Assembly: GCA_037074705.1 (NCBI GenBank)
Contig: CM073595.1
Span: forward strand, 47,797,639-47,861,638
Reading direction: 5' to 3'
Length of the DNA stretch: 64,000 nt
Source: Zhengitettix transpicula
Lineage: Eukaryota; Arthropoda; Insecta; Orthoptera; Tetrigidae
The notes beneath the pieces were generated by a model, which was not told the origin of the DNA, did no database searches, and was given only the letters and a program-made list of their open reading frames with translations. How positions within the stretch are numbered: the stretch's first letter is position 1; every line of letters starts with the position of its first letter. Of this stretch, positions 34,289 to 46,910 are shown in pieces. A program made the translations under genes and the position numbers.

Positions 34289-35865
34289 ACATTTAACTCG
34301 TATAACAATAAAAATTAAAGAATGCGTAATTGAAGTAGTTCTTCACACCCGCCGACATGTATATGGGAAAATATAATATTTTACGTTAGTGAGGCCGGTC
34401 GCTGGTACCCGAAATTAGTGATATGAACGTAATTTTCAATATGGCTGTTGCATACTCACGAAGGAACACATTTACCAAACGTCGGAGACGTTCCACGCGT
34501 AAACCTAACAGACTTGCAAACAGAAACTTGGTTTACTGAAATATAAGAACTACATCAATTTAAAATTAGTGCTTACACCCATGGCGGAAGTATAATAGTT
34601 ATTAGTATCCCCCTTCTGGAACTGAGATCCAACTCTTATGTTTTTTATGGAAAATAATTGACAGATGGCATTAAAGAACTTTGGCTTTCAAAATCTGAGC
34701 CAAATCTATTGATCCCAGGATAATTTCCGTAATTTACTGAGCTTATCAATGGTTTGATTTATTTAATACAGAAACTAATTCGGAGTTTTTTACCAGTTCA
34801 AGTCATACAAAATTCCGTTCATTTCAGACAATTTGACTTGAAGGAAGTTGTGCGACAGTTTTTCGTTTCTAACGTTCTGTCCCTCTAATTTTACATAAAA
34901 TATTGAACTCGAATTAATTATTCAAAGCCAGGTCAAGTATATTTCTACATTACATTAATATTATTTTTCTACAGCTTTCATTGATATATGTTTCACATGT
35001 TAGCAACTTTTGGAAACGAAAAATACTTGATGTCCGTGCCTTTAGTTTTTTTTTGTTACAATTTGTGTAAAAAAAACCAACAGTGCACGACGGCGTTGTC
35101 TGTCATCTTAAATAGAAATGCAAACTGTGTTCCACGTAAAACAATTTATTTCCACTAAGAAACAACTAAAAGAAACAAAATTCCAAAAGAATATCTTCGA
35201 CACAGCATTCAACGAGACGTCATGTCAAATTCCGTAAGAAATCCGTTTCACCTTTATACTTTCACCATGTCTGTCAATAGTCAGTTCATTGTCAAGAGCC
35301 TTGATGTTCGACTTCCTGAAATAAGCTGAATTTAGGCGAAGTGGATTTATTTCGTCATGAAATTTTATTCATTAATTGACAAGTTACAGACACTCAAAGA
35401 GCAGTTTCGTTTCCTTTGATGTTGTTTTTTTCGGGTATTTAGACATTTATTTCTAAAGTGTGAACACACCTGCATAATAATAATAGTAATATTTTTTGTA
35501 GCATTTAATTCCAGGAAATTGTTTAAATTAAATGTGGGGCGAAATTAGAAACTTATTCAAAATTCAAAGATCTGAGATACAAAGAAGTTAAGGGAATATA
35601 AAAATTATCGATCATTATTTTAAACCAATAACTACCTATTTAATTTATAATTAAATTGTGTATCTGCATCCGTTTGTAAATTATGGGGGTTAAGAATATT
35701 AAATATAAATTTATTGGCTGCTTGTTTCTGCAATACATCTTACGAACTATCTAATAGCTATTCTCTTCACCGCTAATAACCATGAATAACATCTATGGTC
35801 CATCCTGCCTGCAATCAGGTCTGAATTTGTATACATTAAATACATGAGAAACTTTCGCTTTACTT
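34289..35865. other. Unassigned AT-rich stretch
   Basis: No gene or repeat boundary is recognised. Confidence 0.4.
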
Positions 35866-36062
35866 CTCATTAGTGACTCTGTGGGAGATGGTCTCTCACA
35901 GGTGGAAACTTTAAGGAGAGGACAGCAAACCACACTCCAGGGTTCGCCATGAATTACTTTTAGGCGAATGCCAGGTACGATCCTTAAACAACACTTGGTT
36001 ACATTGCTGTCCCTTTTGCATCCCTTCCTATGTAGCCTATTATGGGGTCTGTCTACACTCTT
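35866..36062 (+). mobile_element. Decayed SINE-like element
   Basis: Retains CTCACAGGTGGAAAC (head), CTTTTAGGCGAATGCCAGGTA, GATCCTTAAAC and GCATCCCTTCCTATGTAGCC in family order with large internal losses. It is the oldest copy of the 530-bp family in the window. Confidence 0.65.
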
Positions 36063-36587
36063 GTGTTAATATATCTTCAATAATTTCGAATTTAATGTTC
36101 TCAAATTATTCTTTATATTAAGTAAAAATAGAAAAAATATGCCGACCAATTTAACATCTTTGCTTTTTCTGTAACCCACTGAAGAGTTCTTCGTACGAGG
36201 GACATAATATGAAACAAAGTGTCTTTAATCTGTAACATTAAAATTTATTTATTTCAATGCCTGCATAAGTAGTAAACTTTAAAATTAATTCAAAACAATA
36301 AAAAGCGTAATCGTACAGATGAAAACTGCAACGTGCTCGATTTTATGGATTTATAACATAATTACTTACCCTTCCTGACAGGTACCAGTAACTTAATATC
36401 ACTTGCATCATGTAATTGAAAAATTTAATGGAGGTCGTAAAATACACAGTTTCCCCAAAGAAAACTTTCATAGAAAGCTCCCAAAATAATGTGGATAGAA
36501 ACTTCAAATTAGTTGATCGTTGCTGTTGTAGTAGGCTATTAACAAGACAATTTATACTCGTTTTACTAATGCAGAAGGTATTTCAGG

Positions 36588-36962
36588 AATTGAAGGGAAA
36601 TATATTTCAAGGTAACAAGACAATTCATAATTTTTAACCCTTTATTACACCAGTGAAATATATAAAAATGAGTACATTATATAATGCTGAATAATATACA
36701 AAGAATTACAGAATTGAAAGGAAATATATTTCAAGGTAACAAGACAATTCATAATTTTTAACCCTTTATTACACCAGTGAAATATATAAAAATGAGTACA
36801 TAATATAATGCTGAATAATATACAAAGAATTACAGAATTGAAAGGAAATATATTTCAAGGTAACAAGACAATTCATAATTTTTAACCCTTTATTACACCA
36901 GTGAAATATATAAAAATGAGTACATAATATAATGCTGAATAATATACAAAGAATTACAGAAA
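36588..36962 (+). repeat. 124-bp tandem repeat, three copies
   Basis: Units start at 36588, 36712 and 36836, exactly 124 bp apart, and are nearly identical (GAAAGGAAATATATTTCAAGG, quoted as GAAAGGAAATATATTTC and AAGG). The near identity points to recent amplification. Non-coding. Confidence 0.95.
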
Positions 36963-37490
36963 CTAAATTGACCAACAGATTAATGCAACTATAAATTGTA
37001 AATAAAATAAAAAAATGTTTCCTTAATAGTTGGAGCTGCAGTAAATTACTTGAGTCATTATGGGAAAGAAAATCATTCGGAGTCCTTTCAAGTCACACTT
37101 ATTTTGGCTTTCCTTTGGTTTCCCGAAATTATTTATTCCAATCTGGGATGTAGTTTATCAAAAATGTTCATGGAAAGCCAACGATTAGACTCGCCCCGTG
37201 TCTTTCCCCATCCATAATGCACTCGCAGCCTCCACACTTATGGAATGTATGTAGCAAATGAAGTAATGTCCATATATATTTTCTAGCATGGCCTTTCCTC
37301 TTTATAGCTGGCATGCATCAATTCTTAACATAAACATGAGATTTTACAGATTTGTGTATTAAACAGGGAGAATAATGAACGTGTCCAGTGGGTGCGTGCA
37401 TCTACTACAATATTTACAATCAAATACTCTATAGAACTGGGTTTGAATGGATAAACACGTAATTTTCCAAAAATCAATTATGTTAAAGAT
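36963..37490. other. Unassigned stretch
   Basis: No gene is recognised between the triplicate and the large inverted repeat. Confidence 0.35.
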
Positions 37491-37516
37491 TGTCGTTTAC
37501 AATAATGTAAACGACA
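37491..37516. other. Perfect 10-bp hairpin at the edge of the large inverted repeat
   Basis: TGTCGTTTAC and GTAAACGACA pair across a six-base loop. It lies just outside the left arm of the 4.1-kb inverted repeat. Confidence 0.6.
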
Positions 37517-37539
37517 CCTTCAATTTTCACTTTTTATTA

Positions 37540-40500
37540 TTGCTTTTCGAACAATTCTAGAAACTATTCACACGACAATTTTGTCTCTTGTCGCATAGTC
37601 GTTCAACTAACTTCGATTTCATTGTTTCTGCTTCTTTTATAGGTGCTTTGTGTTGATTTAATGGGGCGAAAGGGAAACTTTGCATCAGTTTCTCTCGCTT
37701 AATTTTCTCTACGCTTGCAGGAGATGGATTGTTCAATCTTTAGTTTGCTCACGTAAATTAGGTGTTGGATTAGTTTCACGTATTGCAGCGCGCGTGATTC
37801 ATTATGTAGATCAAAAGTTATATTGTTTTGTATGTGATTTCTGTAAATTTTGCGGGAAAAGTTTTATCACATGAACTCTTGTCAATTCCGGCTATTGAAG
37901 GCTTGGGCTGGTTTATTTGATTCACTGTGAGCTGGTCCCGTACCGAGTGTATTTTGCATATTAACACCAGGATCTTAATTGACTTAATGTCTCATTACAC
38001 GATGGAACAGTTCTTTCGGAATATTGCGATAGTTTTATAACTAATTACGTGTATGGAATATTGCTGGGTCTCTGAGTAGCTTTGTTCACTACGAACTGCT
38101 CGAATAAGATTTTACATACTGTCTTATGCGAGTGTTTTATTAACTTTACGATAATTACTTTGGGTCACGTTTTATTAGTGAGGATTTCTGGAAGCTTAGT
38201 TACGCTATATTTCTATAGATATGTTACCAAATTAAATTTAGGGCAGAATAGATAATTTGATGAAAGAGTTGGCAGAAATATTCATTGATAAATTTCAATG
38301 AAATGAAATTTCGGCTGTGCAACAAGAGTAAGTTATTGAATTATTATTTCTGGGATCATAACTTTAATTAAAAGGGTTCACAGGAAATTGTGTGCCAATG
38401 TGGGAATCAAGGGCTTCACATCTATACAATTTTCCATTTGAATTGAGTACTTCAATTGGTTTAAAATTAGTAATCATTGCCACAAGAAATTAAAAATTCG
38501 ACGATTGAGTTGAAAAACTACATAGTTTGCAGAGTTGGAGTTGGTCTTCGTTTATTAGACTCAGCGTGATCGTGCAATTTCGCTAACAGGGACGTTGTTG
38601 TAAAAGTTTCAACATGAGAACTACCTAGGCAGTCTACATTGTCATTTGAGTTGTCTCGAAGACAGTATTAAATTGAAATGCATTTTTGACAATGTAGAGT
38701 GAGTCCTTGACGAGTATGAGAAGGAAGAAATCTGGAACTGAAAAATTCCCAGGAATAACAGGTAAATTCCTGCAATAAGTTCTGATACCTATACATGATG
38801 GCTGTTTCTGACCAAGGCAAATCTTATTGGTGGCGTGTTTGCTTGTATGTACCACTTTAACTAATTTAAGTATGACATTTGTTTCCAATACAGGAAGCTG
38901 TGTGTATTTCATAAATTAATTTGAAATTTAAATGGGAACTGTCAAGAATAACAGAAGCGTTGCGAGTGTTGAACGCAAGGTAGAAGACATTTGTTAAGTC
39001 GTTCGGAACCACGGTTTTAATTTAACTCGGAGGATTGGCTCATTAAAATATCTGATTCAGAGATCATTGTGTCGGTTGGATCTTCTAACTCTCAAGGCAC
39101 TTTTAAATGACTGTGCGATAAAAGCGCAGCTTTACTTGGAAGGTGGACGGAATTACTGAAAGAATTTCGATGATACTTTGGAATGTTGGTAGTTCTCTTA
39201 ATTCTAACGTGATAGTTTATAGTAAAGGAACATGTACAATGATAATAGTGTAAGTTACAGAGGCGAATACGTTATAGATAATTTGTGATTTTGAATTGAA
39301 TTTTACAAATGTAGTGTGAGATACTTTTCCCAGTGGCAGTGATTCCTATGCATACGTAATTGTAGATTTTGCTGTAACTATCAGGGTATTTTATTTACTG
39401 ATTTTTGGCAATAATAAGATTTACTCACTCCAGTGAGATAATTTATAAAGTTTTTCAGTCCGTTCCGGAGAAAATAATTTTTATCTTTCTGAGTTATATC
39501 GCTCGTGGAATCCATGTATTTATTCTCAAAACTAAAAACCAGAAGGCCTAGTTAGTTTATAGCTCGCCAAACACATAATTTTAAAAATTTTATCACAGCA
39601 CAAAAATTAATTTTTCACAACTTAAAATATTGGATAACGGAAAAATTTAGAAACTAATTCATATATTAAATTGAATTCGGACTTTACTCCTTGTCACAGC
39701 TCCTGAAAGTGTAAATGCTTGTATCAGTAGAAATTTCTTATGCAACTTGTGCCGATAACTTATTTTCGGAGATTAAAACTGCAGCTGGAATAAACAAGGC
39801 CGATCAGACAACGATAGGAATAACTGCTACTGGGAAAACGTATCTCATTCAACAGTCTCTAAAACACAAGTAGGCCTAATCAAAGATAAATTAAAAGTGT
39901 ATTCTCTTCTCTTAAATTCACCGGAAATTTGTTTTTCCGTTGAGGACACAGACTTGGTCATACAGTTAAGTATAAAGAAACTATCACGTTACGAATATAA
40001 GAGAACTACCAACATGCCAAATCAATAATACCTAGAAAACTCTCAATCATTCCGTCCACATCCCAAACAGCGCTACGCTTGTATCACTCTTTCATCTAAA
40101 AGTGACAATTGGCGTAAACTAGCGGGAACCTCCGACAAAAATGCCTAACCTTGCCGCTTTCCTGTGTGAAAAGCGTAAAAGAAAACTAAACGATGCAAAG
40201 TCGAATGACTGAGACTCAGCACGAATTAAAAGAAAGGCTTTGCTAAAAATGGCTTTTAATTTCATTATTTATAGTTGCAAATAGAATAAATAATGAAGAA
40301 ATCCACGCAGTCTTATGATTTGAAAGAAAAGTTGGTTTAATAAATTTGGCAAATACGAAGACGAAATCTGATTTCCCGAGCAATAGAAACCGTCCGTGTT
40401 GTCCAGGTTGCAGACATACAGTCTGAAGACGTGAAGGAAGTGAAGCACGATGGATTTCTTCCTGATTTACTCCCCGAGATTCTCATCGAGCACTCACCAT

Positions 40501-41650
40501 ACACTGTCAAAATGGCGTTTCATTTAACACTCTCTTTAAAACAACACAGTTGACAATATATACGTCCATGTTAGCTCTCATGTTGAAACCTCTACAGCAA
40601 TGTCCCTGCTGACGAAACTTCACGATTACGCACGTTCTAATAGACACGAACCACCTCCTACCTTTACAGACTAAGTCGATCTTACATTCAAACACTGAAA
40701 TGTCTTTGTCTCGCGGCAACGATCAGTACTACTAATCCAATAGAAGTTCATCAATCCAAATAGATTATCCTACAAATGTGAACTCCTCTGATTCCCGCAT
40801 TGGCACACATTTCCCTATGAGCCTTTTAAATAAAAGTCAAAATTCCAGATCATAAGAATTGAAAACTTTACTTTCCTTTTTAAGCCCGAATTTTCAATTT
40901 TGAAAATTATCAATGAAACTTTATGCCAACTCTTTCATCATATTACTTATTTTCCCCTAAATTAACCTTGATTATATAATTATGCAATTATATCATAATT
41001 AAGGCACGCGACACGCCCTCTAATGAGATTCGACGGAAAATTAACTATTGCATCGATAAGACAACAAAATCTCACTGGACAGTATGTAAACCTTTATTTC
41101 AATCACTCGTAGAAAACAAAGCTACGCACAGTCCTAGCATTATTCAATACGGCTATTAAGTTATGAAACTGTGCCGATATACGCAAAGAATACTTTCATC
41201 AAGTGAAACAAGGCACTGGGAACAATTATTCCAGTATTAGTATACAGAAAACGATCTGTAGATGAACAACTCATAGTGAATCAAATAAAACAACCAAAAC
41301 TTTCAATATCACGAATTAACTGTGGTTCGTATGACAAAACGTTTCTAACCAATCCGTAGAAACCTCAAAATACATATATTTATGGTCAGAAATGAATTAC
41401 GAGCGCTGCATTACGTTAAAGATAATCCACACTCAAGACACGTGAACCGAGTGAAGAGCTTACAATCTGTGTCCTGAGAGTGTGGAAGAAAGTTCAGCGC
41501 ACAAGAAGACGATTTAAAGTTTCCGTTTCTATTAAATCAACACAGAGCACCTACAAAAAAACAGAAACAATGAAATCGAAGGAAGCGGAAGAAAGATGCG
41601 ACGAGAGAAGTAATTGTTGACTGAAAAATTTCTAAAACTGTACGCAAACA
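37540..41650. repeat. Large imperfect inverted repeat, two 2-kb arms
   Basis: The left arm, about 37540-39560, pairs collinearly with the complement of the right arm, about 39610-41650; paired positions sum to about 79,170. Anchors: TCGATTTCATTGTTTCTG at 37613 with its complement at 41560; GGGACGTTGTTGTAAAAGTTTCAACATGAGA at 38588, in two parts GGGACGTTGTTGTAAAAG and TTTCAACATGAGA, with 40580-40612; GTTGGTAGTTCTCTTA at 39185 with 40000-40016; TTTTCCCAGTGGCAGTGATTCCTA at 39327, in two parts TTTTCCCAGTGG and CAGTGATTCCTA, with 39810-39836. Identity is roughly three quarters by eye. No transposase or other coding sequence is recognised. It may be a foldback element or an old inverted duplication, and its transcript would be a long hairpin RNA. 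Confidence 0.85.
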
Positions 41651-42215
41651 ATTGTAAAAAGTCAAGACTAAAAATATATGAAGCGAAAATGAGAAATATA
41701 ATAGGGAAAGTGAATAAGAAAATATAAGTAAGGCATGAACCTAGAGAGTCTCCCTAATCACAAGATATAATTCTGTGGAGCGGGATTGAACCAAGTATGA
41801 CCAAGTCTGTGAAAGCTGTCGCAGGCTCCTCTTTTGAAATTCTGAGCCCCTATTCTCAGAGTTTATCTCCTCTGGAAGAAACCAATATTAATATTAATCT
41901 AAAAATTAGTTGCACATATTTTTATTAACCAGAATTTTAAGTTGAGACTTTACATTATTAGAAATTTAATTGGTAAGGACGCGGAACTGACTTTTGTAAC
42001 GGATTGTATATATTATTCTGAATGAGAATTATACTTGAAATATTAACAAATAAGAAGGTCGGTTAGTATGAAAACATTTGAACATTAGTTCACATCACTA
42101 ACACGTGAGTTATATGACATTAATCAAGAATGTAGTTTTTTCTTGATGTAAAGAATGATTAAACTCTTCTCAGACTTTTAAAGGAGAAAACTATTGTATT
42201 CGCGACTCTTGTTTG
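41651..42215. other. Unassigned AT-rich stretch
   Basis: No gene is recognised between the inverted repeat and the satellite-like array. Confidence 0.4.
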
Positions 42216-45160
42216 ACTTTAACTGCCATCGTCTAGTAAATCACTAAATACAATGATTTAGAAACAATAAATTTTATAATTTGACACCCATCTTTGGTAA
42301 ATCACTTAAATAAATTTAGTTCGAAACATTGACTTTGAAACAAGAAGTTGTCTACATTTACTTATTGGATGTTTTAACTTTAGAGTGATCAATATTATAA
42401 AATCAGATGACTTTAATTAGCCATACTGATAAATTAAAGGTAATCTATAATTTAAAAAATCAAATATTGATAGAAAACGATGGTAGTGAACGTCTTCGAA
42501 GCGTCGGGAACACAATCGTTTTCTCCGTTAGAAGCCTGAGAAGAATTTAATATTTTACATTATTAAAACTATAACATATTAGTAAGGCATGTTTTATTAT
42601 TACATTTATTATAAAAAGTGATTCCAAAAAATAGTTTGCCGTAAATATGGTCAAAATAAAAAGAAAGCAAACAAAATATTACTCTAAACAATCATACTGA
42701 TAGTGAATTATATATTTTTTTTCGCTAAAGTGAATCTAAAATTATAAAAATTTAAAAAACAAATATTACATGGGCCTGCAACTTTTAAATAAAATTTTAT
42801 AATTTGACACCCATCTTTGGTAAATCACTAAATACAATAATTTAGAAACAATAAATCTTATAATTTGACACCCATCTTTGGTAAATCACTTAAATAAATT
42901 TAGTTAGAAACATTGACATTGAAACAAGACTATTATTAACAAGAAGTTGTCTACATTTACTTATTGGATGTTTTAACTTTAGAGTGACCAATATTATAAA
43001 ATCAGAGGACTTTAATTAACCATACTGATAAATTAAAGGTAATCTAAAATTTAAAAAATCAAATATTAGATATCCTGCAATTTTGAAATGAAATTTTATA
43101 AATTAACACCCATCTTTGGTAAATCGCTTAAATACATTTAGTTAGAAACATTGACTTAGAAACAAGACTATTAATTAACAAGAAATTGTCTACATCTACT
43201 TATTGGATGTTTTCACTTTGGAGTGGCCGCGTTTAATAAATCAGATGACTTTAATCAGCCATACTGATAAATTAAAGCTAATCTATAATTACAACAAATT
43301 TAAAAAATCAAATATTTGATGGGCCTGCAATTTTGAAATGAAATTTTATAATTTGACACCCATCTTTGGTAAATCGCTTAAATATATTTAGTTAGAAACA
43401 TTGACTTAGAAACATGACTATTAATTAACAAGAAATTGTCTACATCTACTTATTGGATGTATTCACTTTTGAGTGGCCGAGTTTAATAAATCAGATGACT
43501 TTAATCAGCCATACTGATAAATTAAAGCTAATCTATAATTACAACAAATTTAAAAAATCAAATATTAGATGGGCCTGCAATTTTGAAATGAAATTTTATA
43601 AATTGACACCCATCTTTGGTAAATCACATAAATGCATATAATTTGAAACAGGAATCCAAGAAATTGTCTGCATCCACTTAATGGATTTTTTTTCTTTAGA
43701 GTGCTCAATTTTATTAAATCAGATGAATTTAATCAGGCATACTGATTAATTAAAGCAAATCTATAGTTACAAAAATTAAAAAATCGAATATTAGATGGGA
43801 TTGGAATTTTGAAATGAAATTTTATAATTTGACACCCATCTTTGGTAAATCACTTAAATGCATTTAGTTTAAAAGAAGAATACTAATTAACAAGAAATTA
43901 TGTACATCCATTTATTGGATTTTTTCACTTTTGAGTGATCAAGATAATTAAATCAGATGATGTAAAGCAGCCATACTGATAAATTTAATCGAGTATATAA
44001 TTACAAAAATTTAAAAAATCAAATATTTGATGGGCCTGAAATTTTGAAATGTAAGTTTATAATTTGACACCCATCTTTGGTAAATAGCTTAAATACATTT
44101 TGTTAGAAGCATTGACTTAGAAACATGACTATTAATTAACAAGAAATTGTCTACATCTACTTATTGGATGTATTCACTTTTGAGTGGCCGAGTTTAAGAA
44201 ATCAGATGACTTTAATAAGCCATACTGATAAATTAAATCTAATCTATAATTACAACAAATTTAAAAAATCAAATATTAGATGGGCCTGCAATTTTGAAAT
44301 GAAATTTTATAAATTGACACCCATCTTTGGTAAATCACATAAATGCATTTAATTTGAAACAGGAATCCAAGAAATTGTCTACATCCACTTAATGGATTTT
44401 TTTTCTTTAGAGTGCTCAATTTTATTAAATCAGATGAATTTAATCAGGCATACTGATTAATTAAAGCAAATCTATAGTTACAAAAACTAAAAAATCAAAT
44501 ATTAAATGGGCTTGGAATTTTGAAATGAAATTTTATAATTTGACACCCATCTTTTGTAAATCACTTAAATGCATTTAGTTTAAAAGTAGAATACTAATTA
44601 ACAAGAAATTATGTACATCCATTTATTGGATTTTTTCACTTTTGAGTGATCAAGATAATTAAATCAGATGATGTAAAGCAGCCATACTGATAAATTTAAT
44701 CGAGTCTATAATTACAAAAATTTAAAAAATCAAATATTTGATGGGCCTGAAATTTTGAAATGTAAGTTTATAATTTGACACCCATCTTTGGTGAATAGCT
44801 TAAATACATTTTGTTAGAAGCATTGACTTAGAAACATGACTATTAATTAACAAGAAATTGTCTACATCTACTTATTGTATGTTTTCACGTTTGAGTGCTC
44901 GAGTTTATTAAATCAGATGAATTTAATCAGGCATACTGATAAATTAAAGCTAATCTATAGTTACAAAAATTAAAAAATCAAATATTAGATGGGCCTTGAA
45001 TTTTGAAATGAAATTTTATAATTTGACACCAATCTTTGGAAAATCACTTAAATGCATTTAATTTGAAACAGGAATCCAAGAAATTGTCTACATCCACTTA
45101 ATGGATTTTTTCCCTTTAGAGTACTCAAGTTTATTAAGTCAAATAGTCGGTTAGCAACTA
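42216..45160 (+). repeat. Satellite-like array of about 235-bp monomers with 711-bp higher-order period
   Basis: The word GACACCCATCTTTGGTAAAT recurs at about 42284, 42805, 42866, 43107, 43356, 43605, 43831, 44066, 44316, 44542, 44777 and 45025 (some copies vary). From 43605 on, the spacing repeats as 226, 235, 250 bp, so every third monomer matches best: 43605/44316, 43831/44542 and 44066/44777 are each 711 bp apart. Each monomer carries AACAAGAAATTGTCTACAT, a GAGTGxxCxA word, and CAGCCATACTGATAAATTAAA. Two 62-codon open frames 711 bp apart (43453 and 44164) follow from the repeat and are not genes. The left edge has a foldback-like insert around 42470-42535. Confidence 0.93.
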
Positions 45161-45321
45161 CAGAAAAATCTTAATTTAACTCACAGCTCAACATCACAGT
45201 AATGCAGCTTTGGTGGAGCGTGAACGGAAAGTTGGAAAAGAAATATGAATTTAAATCTTGAGCTGTGAAACTGAAACAATCAAAACATTAGCAGACAGGA
45301 ATTAGAAATAACTACGGTCTA

Positions 45322-45690
45322 ACCGACCATTTGTGTATAAGGAATTGAATAAAATTTTATGATTGATAATTTCCTCAAGTTGTCAATCAAAGTTCACACT
45401 TCACTTGGTAAGTTGATCGGCGAGTCACAGTGATCATAATTACCGACCATTTATGTATAAGGAATTGAATAAAATTTTATGATTGATAATTTCCTCAAGT
45501 TGTCAATCAAAGTTCACACTTCACTTGGTAAGTTGATCGGCGAGTCACAGTGATCATAAGCACCGACCATTTATGTATAAGCAATTGAATAAAATTTTAT
45601 GATTGATAATTAAAGCATTTCCTCAAGTAGTCAATCAAAGTTCACACTTCACTTGGTAAGTTGATCGGCGAGTCACAGTGATCATAAACA
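45322..45690 (+). repeat. 120-bp tandem repeat, three copies
   Basis: Units start at 45322, 45442 and 45562 with ACCGACCATTTxTGTATAAG and end CAGTGATCATAA. The third has a 9-base insertion (ATTAAAGCA). Copies 1 and 2 are almost identical. Confidence 0.95.
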
Positions 45691-46446
45691 CTGTTAATTG
45701 CACTTTTTGAACAAAACCACAACATATCACCATGAACAATAAATTGAAAGATGAGACACTGAATCAACAGCAATTTTTTATAGAAATATAACCTGGACGT
45801 ATTAAATTTACAAAATATAAATTTCATAGAGCAAAAACCTGATATTGAAAAATTTTCATTTACCAATTTCAAGAAAATTACAAACAATTATATATATATA
45901 ATTTTAATTTAAACGAAGAATAAAATAGATGAATTTTCCATGATTTAAATTTATATGTATTAAATTCACAATAGTTGATCTACTGAGAAAGCGAAAGTGA
46001 TTTTACTGTCAGCGCTGACAACTTTTACACAAGTGTGAAGTACAATTCTATCTGAACAAATGTAAATGCTTTAATAATTGTTATTTCATTTTTTTTTTTA
46101 CATTTTACTTTTTACTTTTTTACTTTTTTTTTTCTTTTTTATATTGTTATAATGATCTAGTTGGCTAGGGAACACGTAGTATTGGCATCTGGCTTGTTAT
46201 ACGTTACACAATTTGAATCAACCTGAGAATATCCGTAATCGCGGAAGCCAAGAATTAAATCAGAAAAAATATTCTTCACAGGATCACAGTTTAGAATTTA
46301 ATTTTGAATGGATACACATTGAAGTGAAATTGATTTATTATTATTATCATTGTTCTACAGCCCATTGAGGGTCTTAGTATTTACTCCTGAATATCAAACT
46401 TTCATTAAACAATTTTAAACTAATATTTAACATATTAATAAAATAT
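45691..46446. other. Unassigned stretch with a pyrimidine run
   Basis: 46088-46141 is T-rich (TTTTACTTTTTTACTTTT words). No gene is recognised; an 81-codon minus-strand frame at 45642-45887 is low-complexity and unconvincing. Confidence 0.4.
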
Positions 46447-46566
46447 TTGAAGATAAAATTCTCGGGTCTCAACAGTTAACCTGATGACGATGGTGGAGCT
46501 TGCTGTCGAAACGTTGTTATTCAACAAATCATTGGCCCTGGTTGAGACCCGAGAATTTTATCTTCA
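46447..46566. mobile_element. Foldback MITE (type 1), copy 2
   Basis: A 120-bp element with inverted ends TTGAAGATAAAATTCTCGGG on the left and its complement on the right. The interior has CTGATGA at 46481-46487 and GAAAC at 46508-46512. It is the same family as 2546-2690 and better preserved at its tips. Confidence 0.82.
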
Positions 46567-46585
46567 ACAGATTAACGGGGAAAAT

Positions 46586-46910
46586 AATTGATGACCTTAA
46601 ACAGTCACTTTTTATTTTTTATTTACATTTTAACGACGTTTCAATTCCATCTTGTATCTTCTTCAGGTATTTTCTACAGTTGAGGTATTACAAATGATTA
46701 TATTTATAGTATAATCGTATTATTATATTAATTTGGTATGTTTTGTATACTTTAGTTTGTGTTTGTATACTTTGCCCAATTATACTATAAATCTAATAAT
46801 TTGTAATTACCTCTTCTGTAGGAAAGTACCTGAAGAAGATACAAAAAGGTATCGAAACATCGTTAAAATTCAAATAAAAGATAAAAAATGTCTATATAAG
46901 GTCATCAATT
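46586..46910. mobile_element. Foldback MITE (type 2)
   Basis: A 325-bp element. AATTGATGACCTT at 46586 is matched by AAGGTCATCAATT ending at 46910, and the inverted arms extend over about 80 bp (ACCTGAAGAAGATACAA on the right pairs with TTGTATCTTCTTCAGGT on the left). Both arms hold the folded GAAAC module. On the right arm it is CTGAAGA, A, GATAC, six-base loop, GTATC, GAAAC at 46830-46858. Confidence 0.82.

Noticed and set aside
38634..40719. Open frames of 92 and 70 codons inside the large inverted repeat
   Set aside because: The matching position in the opposite arm does not preserve either frame, so there is no evidence of selection on a protein.
43453..43641. 62-codon frame repeated at 44164-44352
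   Set aside because: The repetition follows from the 711-bp higher-order repeat; other monomers break the frame, so there is no sign of coding constraint.
45642..45887. 81-codon minus-strand frame near the membrane-protein exon
   Set aside because: It partly overlaps the third 120-bp repeat unit, is rich in Phe/Ile/Lys like the background, and lacks splice signals.
46088..46141. Possible poly(A)-tailed retrocopy end (T-rich run)
   Set aside because: The T run is interrupted by AC words and no element or target duplication adjoins it; treated as a pyrimidine-rich low-complexity stretch.
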